The position numbers and the translations under genes were made by a program. A model generated the notes under the pieces. It did no database searches, had not been told where the DNA came from, and saw only the letters and a list, made by a program, of their open reading frames with translations. Shown here piece after piece: positions 32,794 to 42,477 of a DNA stretch of 64,000 nucleotides. Source of the stretch: JACJWR01 sp964547485 (lineage in GTDB: Bacteria > Actinomycetota > Actinomycetes > S36-B12 > UBA10799); the NCBI GenBank assembly GCA_964547485.1, contig CAZJNU010000001.1, positions 73,882-137,881 on the forward strand. Reading direction: 5' to 3'. How positions within the stretch are numbered: the stretch's first letter is position 1; the number at the start of each line of letters is the position of its first letter.

Positions 32794-34845
32794 GTGGATA
32801 CCTCGCGGCCCAGCGCGGACGGCCGGGACGGCTGGTTCCGGGAGTTGGCGGAGCGCACCGGCGACGTCTTCTTCGTCCTGCGGATCGCGCCCGATCTGGC
32901 GGTGGAGTTCGTCAGCGACACAATTTCCACCTGGGGTGGCGTCGGGGTCGCCGACTTCCTGACCGATCCCGCGCTGATCCAACGCCTGATACATCCTGAC
33001 GACCGCGACAAACTGACGACCCTGATCTCCGGCGAGGCGGCTGAGGACGCCGAGTTCGAACTCCGCTGGCAGCACCGCGACGGCCGTCCGGTCTGGACCC
33101 AGGCACGCGTCCGCAGAAGGATTCGACAGGACGCTTCAGCCGCACTCGAAGGCACCCTGCACGACATCACCGCAGTGCGGCTGGCCGAACAGGAGCTGGC
33201 GCGGTCGGAGGAGAGGCTGCGACTGGTCCTCGACAACGTCGGTGACGCGGTGCTGCACTTCGATGGCAACGGCATCCTGCGCTGGGCCTCCCCCTCGCTG
33301 CAGACCGTCTTCGGCTGGAATCCCGAGGAGGTCGTCGGCACCCGCTTCTGGCTCAGTACCGCAGAGGATCGGCGGGCGGTGGTGGCAGCAGTCGACGATG
33401 CCCTTCGGGCAGGGCGCCACGAACTGCGGCATCGTTCCCAGTCGGTCCGCGGAGACGGCCGAGTCGTGTGGGTGGATACCACCGTTCGACTGCTCTGGGA
33501 CGAGGATGGCTCGTTGGCCAGCGTCGTCTGCTCCGCCCGCGATGTCACCAGCCAGGTGGAGACCGAGCAGGAGCTGGCCTCCTCCCAGGAGCACTTCCGA
33601 CTGGTTGCCGAGGAATCCTCGGACTTCACGCTGCGGACGGTTGGAGACTTCATCGTCGACTGGATATCCCCATCGGTGACGAGGATTCTCGGCTGGCGTC
33701 CGGATCAGGTCGTCGGGCATAGCGGATTCGACTTCTTCCACCCGAGCGATGTTGCGCAGGCAACTGAGGTCGCCGCCCGGGGTGCAGCCGGTGAGACAGT
33801 CTCGGGGCGGGCACGGTTGCTGTGCGCCGACGGTAGCTATCGGTGGCTATCCCAGATCTCGACTCCGATCCTCGGCGCCGACGGCACCCTGGTGGCGCGC
33901 ATCAGCGGCTTTCAGGACATCGACGCCGAGGTGAAGGCGCAGTTGGCGCTAGCCCACAGCGAGCAGCGGTTCCGGTTGGCGATGGAGTCCGCGCCCACCG
34001 GAATGGCTGTGGTCGACTTGAACCGCCGGTTCCTGGAAGTCAACCCCGCCCTCTGCCGGATGCTGGGCCGGGCGGAGTCCGAGCTGCTGACGATCCGGGT
34101 GACAGACGTCCTGCACCCCGAGGATGACGCGCTCGACCAGCAGCTGCGCGCCGCAGTGCGGTCCGGTCAAGCCGCCTCTGCCCGCGACGAGCATCGGGTT
34201 GTCGCTGCGAACGGTGGCGAGATGTGGGTGGAGCACTCGGTCGGGCTGCTGCGCGACGAGGATGGTACGCCGCTCTCCTACGTCTCCCAATACGTGGACG
34301 TGACAGCGGCACGCCGGGCGCAGCAGGGTCTGCAATTCCTGGCAAGCCACGATGTGCTGACCTCGGTCGCAAACAGGCACGAACTGCTGGACCGGATCGA
34401 AGGCGTGCTGGCCCGGCCGGCGCCGGTCGGCACCCGACTGGCGCTGCTGTTCATCGACTTCGACGAGTTCAAAGCCATCAACGACACGTTCGGCCACGCC
34501 GCCGGCGACGCGGTGCTGGTGGAGGTTTCCCGCCGGATCTGCGGCCATGTCCGAGCCGACGATCTGGTCGCCCGGATCGGCGGCGATGAGTTCACCGTGG
34601 CGCTACCCGCGGTGCGCGAGGTTGCCGACGCGCAGGCCGTCGCCGCCAAGATCCAGCAGGCCCTGACCGACCCGGTCACCGCCGAGGATCAGGCGATCCC
34701 CGTCACCGTCAGCATCGGCATTGCGCTGGCCGAACCCGGTGATACTGCCGACCGGGTGCTGCAGCGTGCGGATCGGGCCCTCTACCGGGCCAAGCGAACC
34801 GGGCGGAATCGCACGGTCAGTTACGATCCCGCGGTTGACGGCTAG
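32794..34845 (+). CDS. Four-PAS diguanylate cyclase
   Basis: 683 residues, cytoplasmic. About four PAS/PAC modules run from residue 15 to 505; one of them ends ISGFQDIDAEVKAQLA, and DGNGILRWASPSLQTVFGWN and DFIVDWISPSVTRILGW are PAS cores. A GGDEF domain follows (about 515-680) with DFDEFKAINDTFGHAAGD and an intact RIGGDEFTVAL (about 592-602). This predicts c-di-GMP synthesis in response to a bound ligand or redox cue. No EAL domain and no membrane helices are present. GTG 32794 is chosen from GGAGG 8 bp upstream. Confidence 0.93.
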   Translation: MDTSRPSADGRDGWFRELAERTGDVFFVLRIAPDLAVEFVSDTISTWGGVGVADFLTDPALIQRLIHPDDRDKLTTLISGEAAEDAEFELRWQHRDGRPVWTQARVRRRIRQDASAALEGTLHDITAVRLAEQELARSEERLRLVLDNVGDAVLHFDGNGILRWASPSLQTVFGWNPEEVVGTRFWLSTAEDRRAVVAAVDDALRAGRHELRHRSQSVRGDGRVVWVDTTVRLLWDEDGSLASVVCSARDVTSQVETEQELASSQEHFRLVAEESSDFTLRTVGDFIVDWISPSVTRILGWRPDQVVGHSGFDFFHPSDVAQATEVAARGAAGETVSGRARLLCADGSYRWLSQISTPILGADGTLVARISGFQDIDAEVKAQLALAHSEQRFRLAMESAPTGMAVVDLNRRFLEVNPALCRMLGRAESELLTIRVTDVLHPEDDALDQQLRAAVRSGQAASARDEHRVVAANGGEMWVEHSVGLLRDEDGTPLSYVSQYVDVTAARRAQQGLQFLASHDVLTSVANRHELLDRIEGVLARPAPVGTRLALLFIDFDEFKAINDTFGHAAGDAVLVEVSRRICGHVRADDLVARIGGDEFTVALPAVREVADAQAVAAKIQQALTDPVTAEDQAIPVTVSIGIALAEPGDTADRVLQRADRALYRAKRTGRNRTVSYDPAVDG

Positions 34846-34882
34846 CACCATAAATCCGGCGGACCCTGCTAGTTTCCCTCGG

Positions 34883-36406
34883 GTGAGCGCCGACAACTCT
34901 GTCACTGCAACCGGGCACACCTCTGCTGCTGCCGTCGTCTTCGTCGGTCTGCTGTCCGGCGTCCAGGCATCGGACCCCAATATCGCCGCGACCGCGCTCG
35001 TCTCTGCCAGCCGCGGGTTGCAGATGACCAGCGGGCAGACCTCGATAGCGGCCAGCATCTTCACGATCATGATGGCCGCCACTGTCATCTCGACAGGCCT
35101 GCTGGCGGACCGGTTGGGACGTCGCCGGGTCCTACTCGCGGCGCTGGCCCTGTCAGTCGTGGGCGATGTCGTGGTGGCGCTGGCTCCCGGGTTCACCATC
35201 TACGCCATCGGCCGCGGACTCGCCGGCGTGGGGTTGGGTGCCGTCTACGGGGCCGCCTTCGCCTATGTCAATGTGCTGGCGAAACCGGGCCGCCTGGCGG
35301 CCGCAGTCGGCCTATTCACCGCCGCGGGGGCGGTGGCGATGGTCGGGATGAGTTTCGTCGGTGGGATCCTCACCGCGCAGAACTGGCGGCTAGCGTTCCT
35401 GTTGGTACCGGCGGTGTCGTTGCTCGGGATGCTATTCGTACCCAAGTTGCTGCCCGAGCAGAGTCCGGTCGACCAGGGCAAGAGCGACGTGCTCGGTCAA
35501 CTGCTGCTCGGCTTCGGTGTCATCGGCACCCTCTACGGCCTGAGTCATGCGGCGGCCGGCGTCACCAAACCACTGACCTGGATTCCGTTGCTGGTCGGAA
35601 TCCTGCTGTTGGTCGCCTTCTTCCTGTCACAGCGGTACCGGTCCAACGCCTTCTACCCGGTCCGACTGTTCCGCAATCCGGTGTTCATCGGCGCCCTCTG
35701 TGCCGGCTTCGTCTACAACTTTGGCCAATCAGCCTCCTTCCTGCAGCTGGCGAACATCTGGCAGTACGTCGGCGAGTTCGGCGCGCTGCAAGTGACACTG
35801 GGCCAGCTGCCCTATCTGGCAACGGGCATAATCGGGGCTCTGCTGGTCGGGCGTTGGATGTCGAACGGCCTCTCGAATGCCAACGCGGTGCTGCTCGGCA
35901 CTGCCCTGACAGCGCTGGGCTTCTTCTCTCTCCTGCTCGTTCATCGTGGCGGGTCCTTCTGGACTTTCCTCCCTGCGCTGGTCCTGATCGGTGCCGGCAC
36001 CGTCATCGCCTCACTGCCGTTCGGCAGTCTGATCATCGGGACGGCGCCTGCGGACTACTACGGGCCGGTCACCTCATCGCGCACCACGATCGGCCAGTTC
36101 GCCTATGCCATCGGGATTGCCGCGGCCACTCTCAGCATCGACAAACTCACCTTGGGTGGCACGGTTGAGCGACTCACGGCGGCCGGCGTGCCGCCCAGTC
36201 AAGTCGGTGCCGGCCTCGATGCGGTCACAGCCTTCGGGTCCACCGGCACTCACCCCAGCACGGAGCTGGGTCGGCAGGCGCTTGCGCAGGCCAACACCTC
36301 CTACCACGAGGCGTTCCACATTACGATGGTTGGCGCCGGTCTGATCTGCCTGCTGGTGGGCTTCGTGGGCTACTGGCTACTGCGGCGATCCGCCACAGCC
36401 AACTAG
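34883..36406 (+). CDS. MFS transporter
   Basis: 507 residues with about 12-14 membrane helices. Motif A is seen as LLADRLGRRRVLL after the second helix, and a motif-C-like region in VGLFTAAGAVAMVGMSFVGG. The length and spacing resemble the DHA2 drug/metabolite exporters. The GTG start at 34883 has no strong ribosome-binding site; it lies 37 bp after the cyclase stop, so co-transcription is possible. The substrate is unknown. Confidence 0.85.
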   Translation: MSADNSVTATGHTSAAAVVFVGLLSGVQASDPNIAATALVSASRGLQMTSGQTSIAASIFTIMMAATVISTGLLADRLGRRRVLLAALALSVVGDVVVALAPGFTIYAIGRGLAGVGLGAVYGAAFAYVNVLAKPGRLAAAVGLFTAAGAVAMVGMSFVGGILTAQNWRLAFLLVPAVSLLGMLFVPKLLPEQSPVDQGKSDVLGQLLLGFGVIGTLYGLSHAAAGVTKPLTWIPLLVGILLLVAFFLSQRYRSNAFYPVRLFRNPVFIGALCAGFVYNFGQSASFLQLANIWQYVGEFGALQVTLGQLPYLATGIIGALLVGRWMSNGLSNANAVLLGTALTALGFFSLLLVHRGGSFWTFLPALVLIGAGTVIASLPFGSLIIGTAPADYYGPVTSSRTTIGQFAYAIGIAAATLSIDKLTLGGTVERLTAAGVPPSQVGAGLDAVTAFGSTGTHPSTELGRQALAQANTSYHEAFHITMVGAGLICLLVGFVGYWLLRRSATAN

Positions 36407-36415
36407 TCTCGACTC

Positions 36416-37726
36416 ATGTGCGACACCTTCGTGGCGCTGGCGCCCGCGACCGCCGACGGGTCGGTAATCCTCGGTAAGAACAGCGACAGGGAACCCAACG
36501 AGGCTCACCAGATCGTGCTGGTCCCGGGTGCTTCGCACCCGCGGGATGCGAGAGTCGACTGCACCTACATCGAGATAGCGCAGGAGGCGCGGACTCGGGC
36601 CGTGCTGCTTGCCAAGCCGTACTGGATTTGGGGCGCCGAGATGGGTGTCAACGACGCCGGGGTGGCGATCGGCAACGAGGCGGTTTTCACGAAAGTGCCC
36701 CGGGAGAAGAGGGAGGGGCTGCTGGGCATGGACCTGCTGCGGCTGGCGCTGGAGCGAGCGGCCACCGCAGCCGAGGCCGCCTCGGTCATCACCGAGCTGC
36801 TGACCCGGCACGGTCAACACGGTCAGGCCGGCCACACCCACAACCTGCTGTACGACAACTCGTTCATCATCGCCGACCCCACTGGCGCGTTGGTGCTGGA
36901 GACGATGGGACGGGATTGGGTGATCCGCGATATCTCGGTCGCCGACTCGATCTCGAACGCCATCACCACCAACCGCAACTGGGATCGGGCCTCTGCCGAG
37001 ATCGACGCCGCTGGTCCCGAACTCGATGTGGCCGACCGGTTCTCGGATTTCGTGTACACCCGATTCAGTGCGGCCCGGGCGCGGCAGTGCCGGACCTCGG
37101 CATGGCTCGCCGCGCACCGTGGTCGAATCGGAGTCCGTGACGCGATGGCGCTGCTGCGCGACCACGGACCTCATGGGACGACACCTGACTGGGCGCCGGA
37201 CCTGGCGGTGATGGGTCAAACCGTCTGCGCCCACGCCGGGTTCGGCCCCATCCGGGTGTCGCAGTCGACCGGTTCGATGGTCGCTCGGCTGACCCCAGAA
37301 GGCCCGACGGTGTGGCTGACCGGCAGCTCAGCACCGTGCACTTCGATCTTCAAGCCGGTCTGGCTGGATACCGGAATGCCGACCGTGGAAGGTGCTCCCG
37401 GGAGGTACTACGACCCGGATTCTCGCTGGTGGCGGCACGAACTCTTGCACCGCGCGATTCTGGCCGACTACCCGAAGCGAATCTCGCTGCTCAACGATCG
37501 GCGGGATGCGCTCGAACGACGGTTGGTCGGGTTGGCGGAGCAGTCCGAGGATGCGGTTGGACGGCGGCAGGTGAGCGAACTGGCCTTTGCCGAAGCCGAC
37601 GCCCTCGAGGCGTCATGGTTGGTGGCGGTCAACTCGACCGCCTCCGACCGAAGCCGCGGCCACAGGGTGCTGTCAGTGCCTTTCCGTCGCGCCTGGCGCG
37701 GTTTCGACGAGGCGGCGAGGATGCCG
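36416..37726 (+). CDS. Secernin-like C69 family peptidase (3' end lost in gap)
   Basis: 437 residues are visible before the gap. The protein begins MCDTFVAL, so removal of Met exposes the Cys2 nucleophile typical of N-terminal-nucleophile C69 dipeptidases and secernins. Also seen: GSVILGKNSDREPNEAHQ, YWIWGAEMGVNDAGVAIGNE and NAITTNRNWD. The C-terminus is cut, but most of the domain is present. It begins 9 bp after the MFS stop. Confidence 0.85.
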
Positions 37727-37826
37727 NNNNNNNNNNNNNNNNNNNNNNNNNNNNNNNNNNNNNNNNNNNNNNNNNNNNNNNNNNNNNNNNNNNNNNNNNN
37801 NNNNNNNNNNNNNNNNNNNNNNNNNN
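37727..37826. other. Assembly gap (100 N)
   Basis: Exactly 100 N placeholder between two convergent truncated genes. Confidence 0.98.
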
Positions 37827-38008
37827 ACCAACTCGGCGGCCAGCAGACCGGTACCGCAGCAGACGTCCAGCACCGTTTCGACCGCCGGAGCCGAGGTCCG
37901 CCAGCGATCGACCAGGAAGTCGGCCCAACGCGAATAACAGGGGTCCACGACAATCTCGTCGTAGACCCCTGCCAGCCGTGCGTAGGGTTCAACTCTGCCG
38001 GCGGCCAT
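37827..38008 (-). CDS. SAM-dependent methyltransferase, N-terminal fragment
   Basis: About 60 codons from ATG 38008 to the gap. PYARLAGVYDEIVVDPCYSRW then VLDVCCGTGLLAAEL, a clear class I motif I for S-adenosylmethionine. The substrate cannot be judged. A slightly longer start at 38041 is possible. Confidence 0.75.
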
Positions 38009-38050
38009 CGCACCTTTCGACAGCGCGCCGGGCATTGGCAACCGCCATCT

Positions 38051-38338
38051 TCAGATCCCGAGAATCTTGGCCTTGGCCGCGGCGAACTCGTCGTCGGTCA
38101 GCACACCCTTGCTGTGCAGGTCTGCCAGGTTCTGCAGTTGCACCATCGAGTCATCCTGCGGGGGAGCAGCCGGTGCCGGGGCGGGCGCAGGAGCTGCTGG
38201 TGGCGGCGCCTGCGCGGCCGCCTGCTCTTGCGCCTTCTGGTCGTATTTGGCGGCCTGTCGATGTGCGACTCGGCCGGAGACGGCGGTGGCCGTACCTGCA
38301 ACTACTGCCGTTCGGGTGGCCATGCGGAGAAGTCCCAT
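38051..38338 (-). CDS. SHOCT-domain protein
   Basis: 95 residues. An N-terminal hydrophobic helix (about 5-25) is followed by an Ala/Pro-rich linker and a C-terminal SHOCT domain, LQNLADLHSKGVLTDDEFAAAKAKIL. SHOCT motifs are short oligomerisation elements found at the ends of many bacterial proteins. It lies 66 bp downstream of the DUF6325 gene on the same strand, a pairing I recall from other actinobacteria. Confidence 0.88.
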   Translation of the reverse strand: MGLLRMATRTAVVAGTATAVSGRVAHRQAAKYDQKAQEQAAAQAPPPAAPAPAPAPAAPPQDDSMVQLQNLADLHSKGVLTDDEFAAAKAKILGI

Positions 38339-38404
38339 GTCGATTCCTTTCGGTTGCTGGTGGAGTGCTGGCTAGTTTCTGGCGAGCGTGCTGAGAGAGG
38401 TGGG

Positions 38405-38818
38405 CTAAGAGGTGATGACGGCTTCGGCGACGTCGGCGGGGATGCGGATGTAGTCGATGACGTAGGCGTCGGCACCCTGCATCGCACTGACCAGCTTTCC
38501 GGCCCAGACGTTCTCGAAGGCGAGCAGCAGGGCGGAACTGTTCACCGGCAGGTCATCGCTGATCTCCTCGGCGTCGTCCTGGCCGAGGGCTCCCGGCTGT
38601 GCGATGTCGACGGACATGAAGCTGGGACCACTCTCCGGGTCGAGATCTGACATCTCGATGGATGTCACCACACCATTCGCGTCCTTGATCACCAACAGGA
38701 TGTCGATCACCCGGATCGTCCCGCTGTTGATCAGGTCGATGAGTTCCGGTGCGATTTGACCGGTGAACTGATTACCGGGAAAGCCGATGATGTAGACATC
38801 GACGGGGCCAAGTGCCAT
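38405..38818 (-). CDS. DUF6325 family protein
   Basis: 137 residues. GPVDVYIIGFPGNQFTGQI near the N-terminus, IRVIDILLVIKDANG, and an acidic middle fit the small stress-linked family that accompanies SHOCT membrane proteins. No catalytic residues are evident. AGGAGG lies before the ATG. Function unknown. Confidence 0.7.
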   Translation of the reverse strand: MALGPVDVYIIGFPGNQFTGQIAPELIDLINSGTIRVIDILLVIKDANGVVTSIEMSDLDPESGPSFMSVDIAQPGALGQDDAEEISDDLPVNSSALLLAFENVWAGKLVSAMQGADAYVIDYIRIPADVAEAVITS

Positions 38819-38916
38819 GCATTTCCTCCTCGTGTGGAGCCCGTGCTTCGACTCCTCGAGTCACCGGCTTCCTGATTGGTGATCCCCACTCTAATCGCTT
38901 TCGCGAGGTTCGCTGG

Positions 38917-39729
38917 TCAGCGCTGCGCGTGGGCCAGTACCTCTGCATTGGCTGGCAGGTCTCCACTCGATGACAGCGCTGGTTCGTGCATGTACGCCCG
39001 GATGACCTGGGCCAACTGCTCCGGGTGGGAGAAGTTGATCGCGTGGGCTGGGCCGTTCAGCCAGACGATGGCGACATTCCCGCGGGCCTGCACCGCAGCG
39101 GCAAGTTCATCGATCCGGTTGCGTGGCGGGAGCAGCGGATCCCCCGACCCGGCGACCAGCAGGAAAGGTGTGTCCAACTCGCGAACAATCTTGATTGTCG
39201 GCGATTTCGTCATCTCGCTGAAAAGCCGCAGGCCGTTTACGAGCCCGAACTTTGCGTAGTCCGGTCCAGCGACCTTGACCAGCGACGGTGGCTCGCGCAA
39301 CCCGTCGAGGGCCAGCTGCACCAACCCGCGTCCGATCGGGCGGTTATGCATACCGCCCGCAGGCGAGACCAGGATGGCGCGCTCGACTCGGTCCGGGTGC
39401 CGTTCAGCCGCCCGGCCAATCACCGGACAGCCCATCGAATTGCCCACCAAGGTCGCCTTCTCCAGACCGACCGAGTCAAGAAACCGGATCACAGCGTCGG
39501 CGAGTTCGATGATGCTCAGCGGCTTCGAGGGACCCGGCGTCCGACCGTAACCCGGCAGATCCGGGACGTAGGTGTCGAACTCGTCCGTCAACAGCGCCGC
39601 AGTCGGCAGCAGGTAGGACCCCGAGATTCCAAAACCGTGAATATGGACCATCGCGGGCGCTGGCGTGTCCGGCCCGGCGTGCCGGTAGAAGAACTCTCCT
39701 TGCTGGGCGGTGATGCGATCCTTGGCCAT
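38917..39729 (-). CDS. Alpha/beta hydrolase
   Basis: 270 residues, cytoplasmic. Oxyanion region VHIHGFGISGSYLL, nucleophile elbow VGNSMGCP (Ser about 97), acidic residue probably in LLVAGSGDPLLPP, and His in NGPAHAINFSHPEQ. This is the standard Ser-Asp-His order of lyase/esterase-type hydrolases. The substrate is unknown. Confidence 0.88.
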   Translation of the reverse strand: MAKDRITAQQGEFFYRHAGPDTPAPAMVHIHGFGISGSYLLPTAALLTDEFDTYVPDLPGYGRTPGPSKPLSIIELADAVIRFLDSVGLEKATLVGNSMGCPVIGRAAERHPDRVERAILVSPAGGMHNRPIGRGLVQLALDGLREPPSLVKVAGPDYAKFGLVNGLRLFSEMTKSPTIKIVRELDTPFLLVAGSGDPLLPPRNRIDELAAAVQARGNVAIVWLNGPAHAINFSHPEQLAQVIRAYMHEPALSSSGDLPANAEVLAHAQR

Positions 39730-39915
39730 CCGAGCTGCTCCCTGGGTGAGGGGGTGGGTCGCGACAGTGAAGCATTCATGAAACTACTCGCCCGGCGGCA
39801 CTGCTGGATCGGGCAGGTGTCAGACTCGAGCCAGTCTGCCGCACCGGCACTGCACGATCAGCCACTCCTGTGCGCCAGCCGCCGAATCCGCACCGATTGA
39901 GGAGAGTTCACGCCA

Positions 39916-40437
39916 ATGAAGAAACTTGTTGCAGTTGGAGTTGCAGCCGTCGGGGTCGTGTCGCTGGCCGCCTGCAGTTCGGGGACGTCTGGATCCACGT
40001 CCAGCGCGAGCGAGGCGCGGAGTTCGCTGAGCAGCGTGGCGAGTAGCGCGGCCAGTTCTGCCCAGCTCACTGTCGCCACCGCCTGCGCCAAGATCCAGAC
40101 CGCGATCGACAACAAGGGCGAGAACGCCGAAGAGTTGCGCACCGAACTTGAGTCGATCAAAGCCGAGGCGCCGCCGGCCGTTCAGGCTGCGATCACGTTG
40201 GCCGTTGCCAAGTTCAGTGCCGCGGCCTCACCTTCCGCTTCCGAGGTCCGCGCCAGCGCCTCTGCCCAGGTTGCTGCCGCCGCCGCGGAGGTGTTCTCCT
40301 TCCTGCAACCGGTCTGCCAGGTGGCAGGAGTCACTCTCACCCCCGGCACTGCCTCGGCCTCCGCAGCTGAGGAGTCGACAGACTCGTCCGGCGGGACCAC
40401 CGAGGAGCCCTCGTCGTCCGCGTCCCCCTCCTCGTAG
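39916..40437 (+). CDS. Ser/Ala-rich lipoprotein
   Basis: 173 residues. A signal peptide with lipobox (VSLAACSSG, Cys20) is followed by a Ser-rich linker, then a helical domain (about 48-140) with two Cys residues (TACAKIQTA and QPVCQVAG) that may form a disulfide. The C-terminal tail is disordered, rich in Ser, Thr and Glu. No family recognised. It ends directly against the TetR gene on the other strand, with no space for a terminator. Confidence 0.8.
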   Translation: MKKLVAVGVAAVGVVSLAACSSGTSGSTSSASEARSSLSSVASSAASSAQLTVATACAKIQTAIDNKGENAEELRTELESIKAEAPPAVQAAITLAVAKFSAAASPSASEVRASASAQVAAAAAEVFSFLQPVCQVAGVTLTPGTASASAAEESTDSSGGTTEEPSSSASPSS

Positions 40438-41067
40438 CTAGTGGGGATCGCCCGCACGGGCCGACAATGGCGTCGGGCCCAACCCGGCGACGGCCAACCG
40501 GGCGATCCTTCGGCCGACCGTCGCTGGCGGCCCGCCCGGCGCAACGGCATGGCTGACCACGAGACGAACCACACTATCGATCACATCGTCGACCACGATC
40601 GGGTCGAGCTCTGGCTGTGCTCGGGTCACCCAGGTGGACAGGACGTCCGAGGACCGCTGCAGCAAAGGCTGGCTGCGACTGGTCAGCAGTGGCAGCAAGG
40701 TGTCGTCACCTGCGCCTGAGGCACTGGCCAGGATGGTCTGCAGCAACGGGTTCAGTTCCGTGACCTGCAACGTGAAGGTGACCGCCTCGAAGATGCCCTC
40801 AGACAGGTCGTCCGGGTGCCGCGCCAACGCAGCCACGACACCGGCCAGGAACAGTTCCACCTCCCGCAGTACGAGAGCCTGACCGAGCGCCTCCTTCGTC
40901 CCGAATTCGGCATGCAGCGTCTGTCGACTGACTCCCACCCGGGCTGCGACGGCGCCCATCCGAACCGAACTCCAACCGCCTGAGACAGCCTCATCATGGG
41001 TTGCCGCCAACATAGCTTCCCGCAGCCGGAGCCTGGAGTCGGCGCGGATATCCGCAGCGGTTGTCAT
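40438..41067 (-). CDS. TetR-family transcriptional regulator
   Basis: 209 residues. The N-terminal helix-turn-helix is WSSVRMGAVAARVGVSRQTL followed by HAEFGTKEALGQALV. The remaining helices form the ligand-binding/dimer domain. It is divergent from the P450 gene with 111 bp between starts, so it likely represses that gene and itself. A palindrome, TTGACAGTCAA, lies in the shared region. Confidence 0.9.
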   Translation of the reverse strand: MTTAADIRADSRLRLREAMLAATHDEAVSGGWSSVRMGAVAARVGVSRQTLHAEFGTKEALGQALVLREVELFLAGVVAALARHPDDLSEGIFEAVTFTLQVTELNPLLQTILASASGAGDDTLLPLLTSRSQPLLQRSSDVLSTWVTRAQPELDPIVVDDVIDSVVRLVVSHAVAPGGPPATVGRRIARLAVAGLGPTPLSARAGDPH

Positions 41068-41090
41068 CGCCCCAGTCTGCCGCCACTTCC

Positions 41091-41101
41091 GTTGACAGTC
41101 A
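41091..41101 (+). promoter_or_regulatory. TTGACAGTCAA palindrome between tetR and the P450 gene
   Basis: A perfect 5+1+5 inverted repeat. A further TTGACA occurs at 41123-41128. Either may be a -35 element or part of a TetR operator; no good -10 could be fixed. Confidence 0.35.
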
Positions 41102-41178
41102 AAAGCTGGCTGTTGCGTTAGGTTGACAAATTAGGTCGCTATGTCGGATCCTTGCCGAACCTATCCTCGGAGGAACGC

Positions 41179-42459
41179 GTGACTTCCACCCTGCTCCGCA
41201 GCCAGCGCCCTTACGACCCGGCCGATCTGTCGACATTGGAGTTCTGGTCGGGCACGGCCGCCGACCGCGAACGCGTGTTCGCGGAACTTCGCGCCGAACG
41301 CCCCGTGTCCTGGCACCGACCCGTGGCGAACGGCCTGTTCGTCGACCCCAACGACCAGGGATTTTGGGCAGTCGTGCGGCACGCGGATCTGGTGGAGGTG
41401 ACCAAGCGGCACCAGGACTTCCTGTCCGGCGAGGGAATCGTGTTCGAGTCGATGCCACAGGAACTGCTCGACGCAGGCCAGGGCTTCATCGCAATGGATC
41501 CGCCTCGTCATGCCAAGGTCAGACGGCTACTGGTGTCTGCCTTCACCCCGCGTCAGATGGCGCGCATTTCCGACCGCATCGATGCCAACGCGAAGCGGAT
41601 CGTGGATGACATCGCCGACCGAGGTGAGGTCGACTTCGTCGCCGAGGTATCGGCGCTGGTACCGATGGACAATATCTGCGACATGGTCGGAATCCCCGAC
41701 GAATACCGCCGCACCGTGGCCCATGAGGCACAGTTCGCCGGCGGCTGGCGGGACGAGGACCTGATGCAGGGCGCGGACCCGATGACCAGACTTTTCGAAG
41801 CGGTCGTGACGATGCGCACCCTGGCCGGTGAACTCACCGCCGCCCGGCGGGCTGAGCCGCAGGACGATCTACTCACCGCCCTGGTGCAGGCAGAGGTCGA
41901 TGGCGAGAAACTGACCGATGACGAGATCATCTCCTTCTTCGGTCTGCTGATGATCGCCGGTAACGACACCACCCGGCAGAGCACCAGCCACGGGATGAAG
42001 GCACTGACCGACTATCCCGAGCAGCGGGAGTGGCTCGCAGCGGACCTCGCCGGACGGATGCCGGGAGCTGTCGAGGAGATCGTCCGGTGGGCGACCCCAA
42101 TCATGACCTTCCGCCGCACCGCTGCCAGGGATTGTGAACTCGGCGGCCAGTTGATCACAGCGGGCGACAAAGTCGTGATGTTCTATGCGTCGGCCAACTG
42201 GGACACGGAAGTCTTCGAGTCACCCGAGGAGTTCGACCTGTCCCGCTCCCCCAACCGACATGTGTCGTTCGGCGGCGGCGGCATCCACCACTGCCTGGGC
42301 AACCAGTTGGCTCGCCGTCAACTCGCGGCGATCTTCACTGAGCTACTTACCCGGTTACCCGATATCGCCGTGGTCGGCGCACCTACCTATAGCAACGGTA
42401 ACTTCTTCCATGGCGTCAACAAGATGACCGCGCGCTTCACGCCGGAGGTCCGCAGATGA
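41179..42459 (+). CDS. Cytochrome P450
   Basis: 426 residues, soluble class I P450. Seen: oxygen-binding I-helix AGNDTTRQS (about 260), EEIVRW ExxR pair (about 299), and heme loop FGGGGIHHCLGNQLARRQ with axial Cys at about 371. The sequence style resembles the lipid- and steroid-hydroxylating mycobacterial CYP124/125/142 group, but the substrate is unproven. GTG start with GGAGG 6 bp upstream. Its electron donor is probably the ferredoxin that follows. Confidence 0.93.
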   Translation: MTSTLLRSQRPYDPADLSTLEFWSGTAADRERVFAELRAERPVSWHRPVANGLFVDPNDQGFWAVVRHADLVEVTKRHQDFLSGEGIVFESMPQELLDAGQGFIAMDPPRHAKVRRLLVSAFTPRQMARISDRIDANAKRIVDDIADRGEVDFVAEVSALVPMDNICDMVGIPDEYRRTVAHEAQFAGGWRDEDLMQGADPMTRLFEAVVTMRTLAGELTAARRAEPQDDLLTALVQAEVDGEKLTDDEIISFFGLLMIAGNDTTRQSTSHGMKALTDYPEQREWLAADLAGRMPGAVEEIVRWATPIMTFRRTAARDCELGGQLITAGDKVVMFYASANWDTEVFESPEEFDLSRSPNRHVSFGGGGIHHCLGNQLARRQLAAIFTELLTRLPDIAVVGAPTYSNGNFFHGVNKMTARFTPEVRR

Positions 42460-42477
42460 GAGAGGTCCGCAGATGAG
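42445..42477 (+). repeat. Tandem duplication across the P450 stop and ferredoxin start
   Basis: GAGGTCCGCAGATGAG occurs at 42445-42460 and 42462-42477, a 17-bp period. The first copy supplies the P450 stop (TGA 42457) and the second the ferredoxin ATG (42473). Confidence 0.95.
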
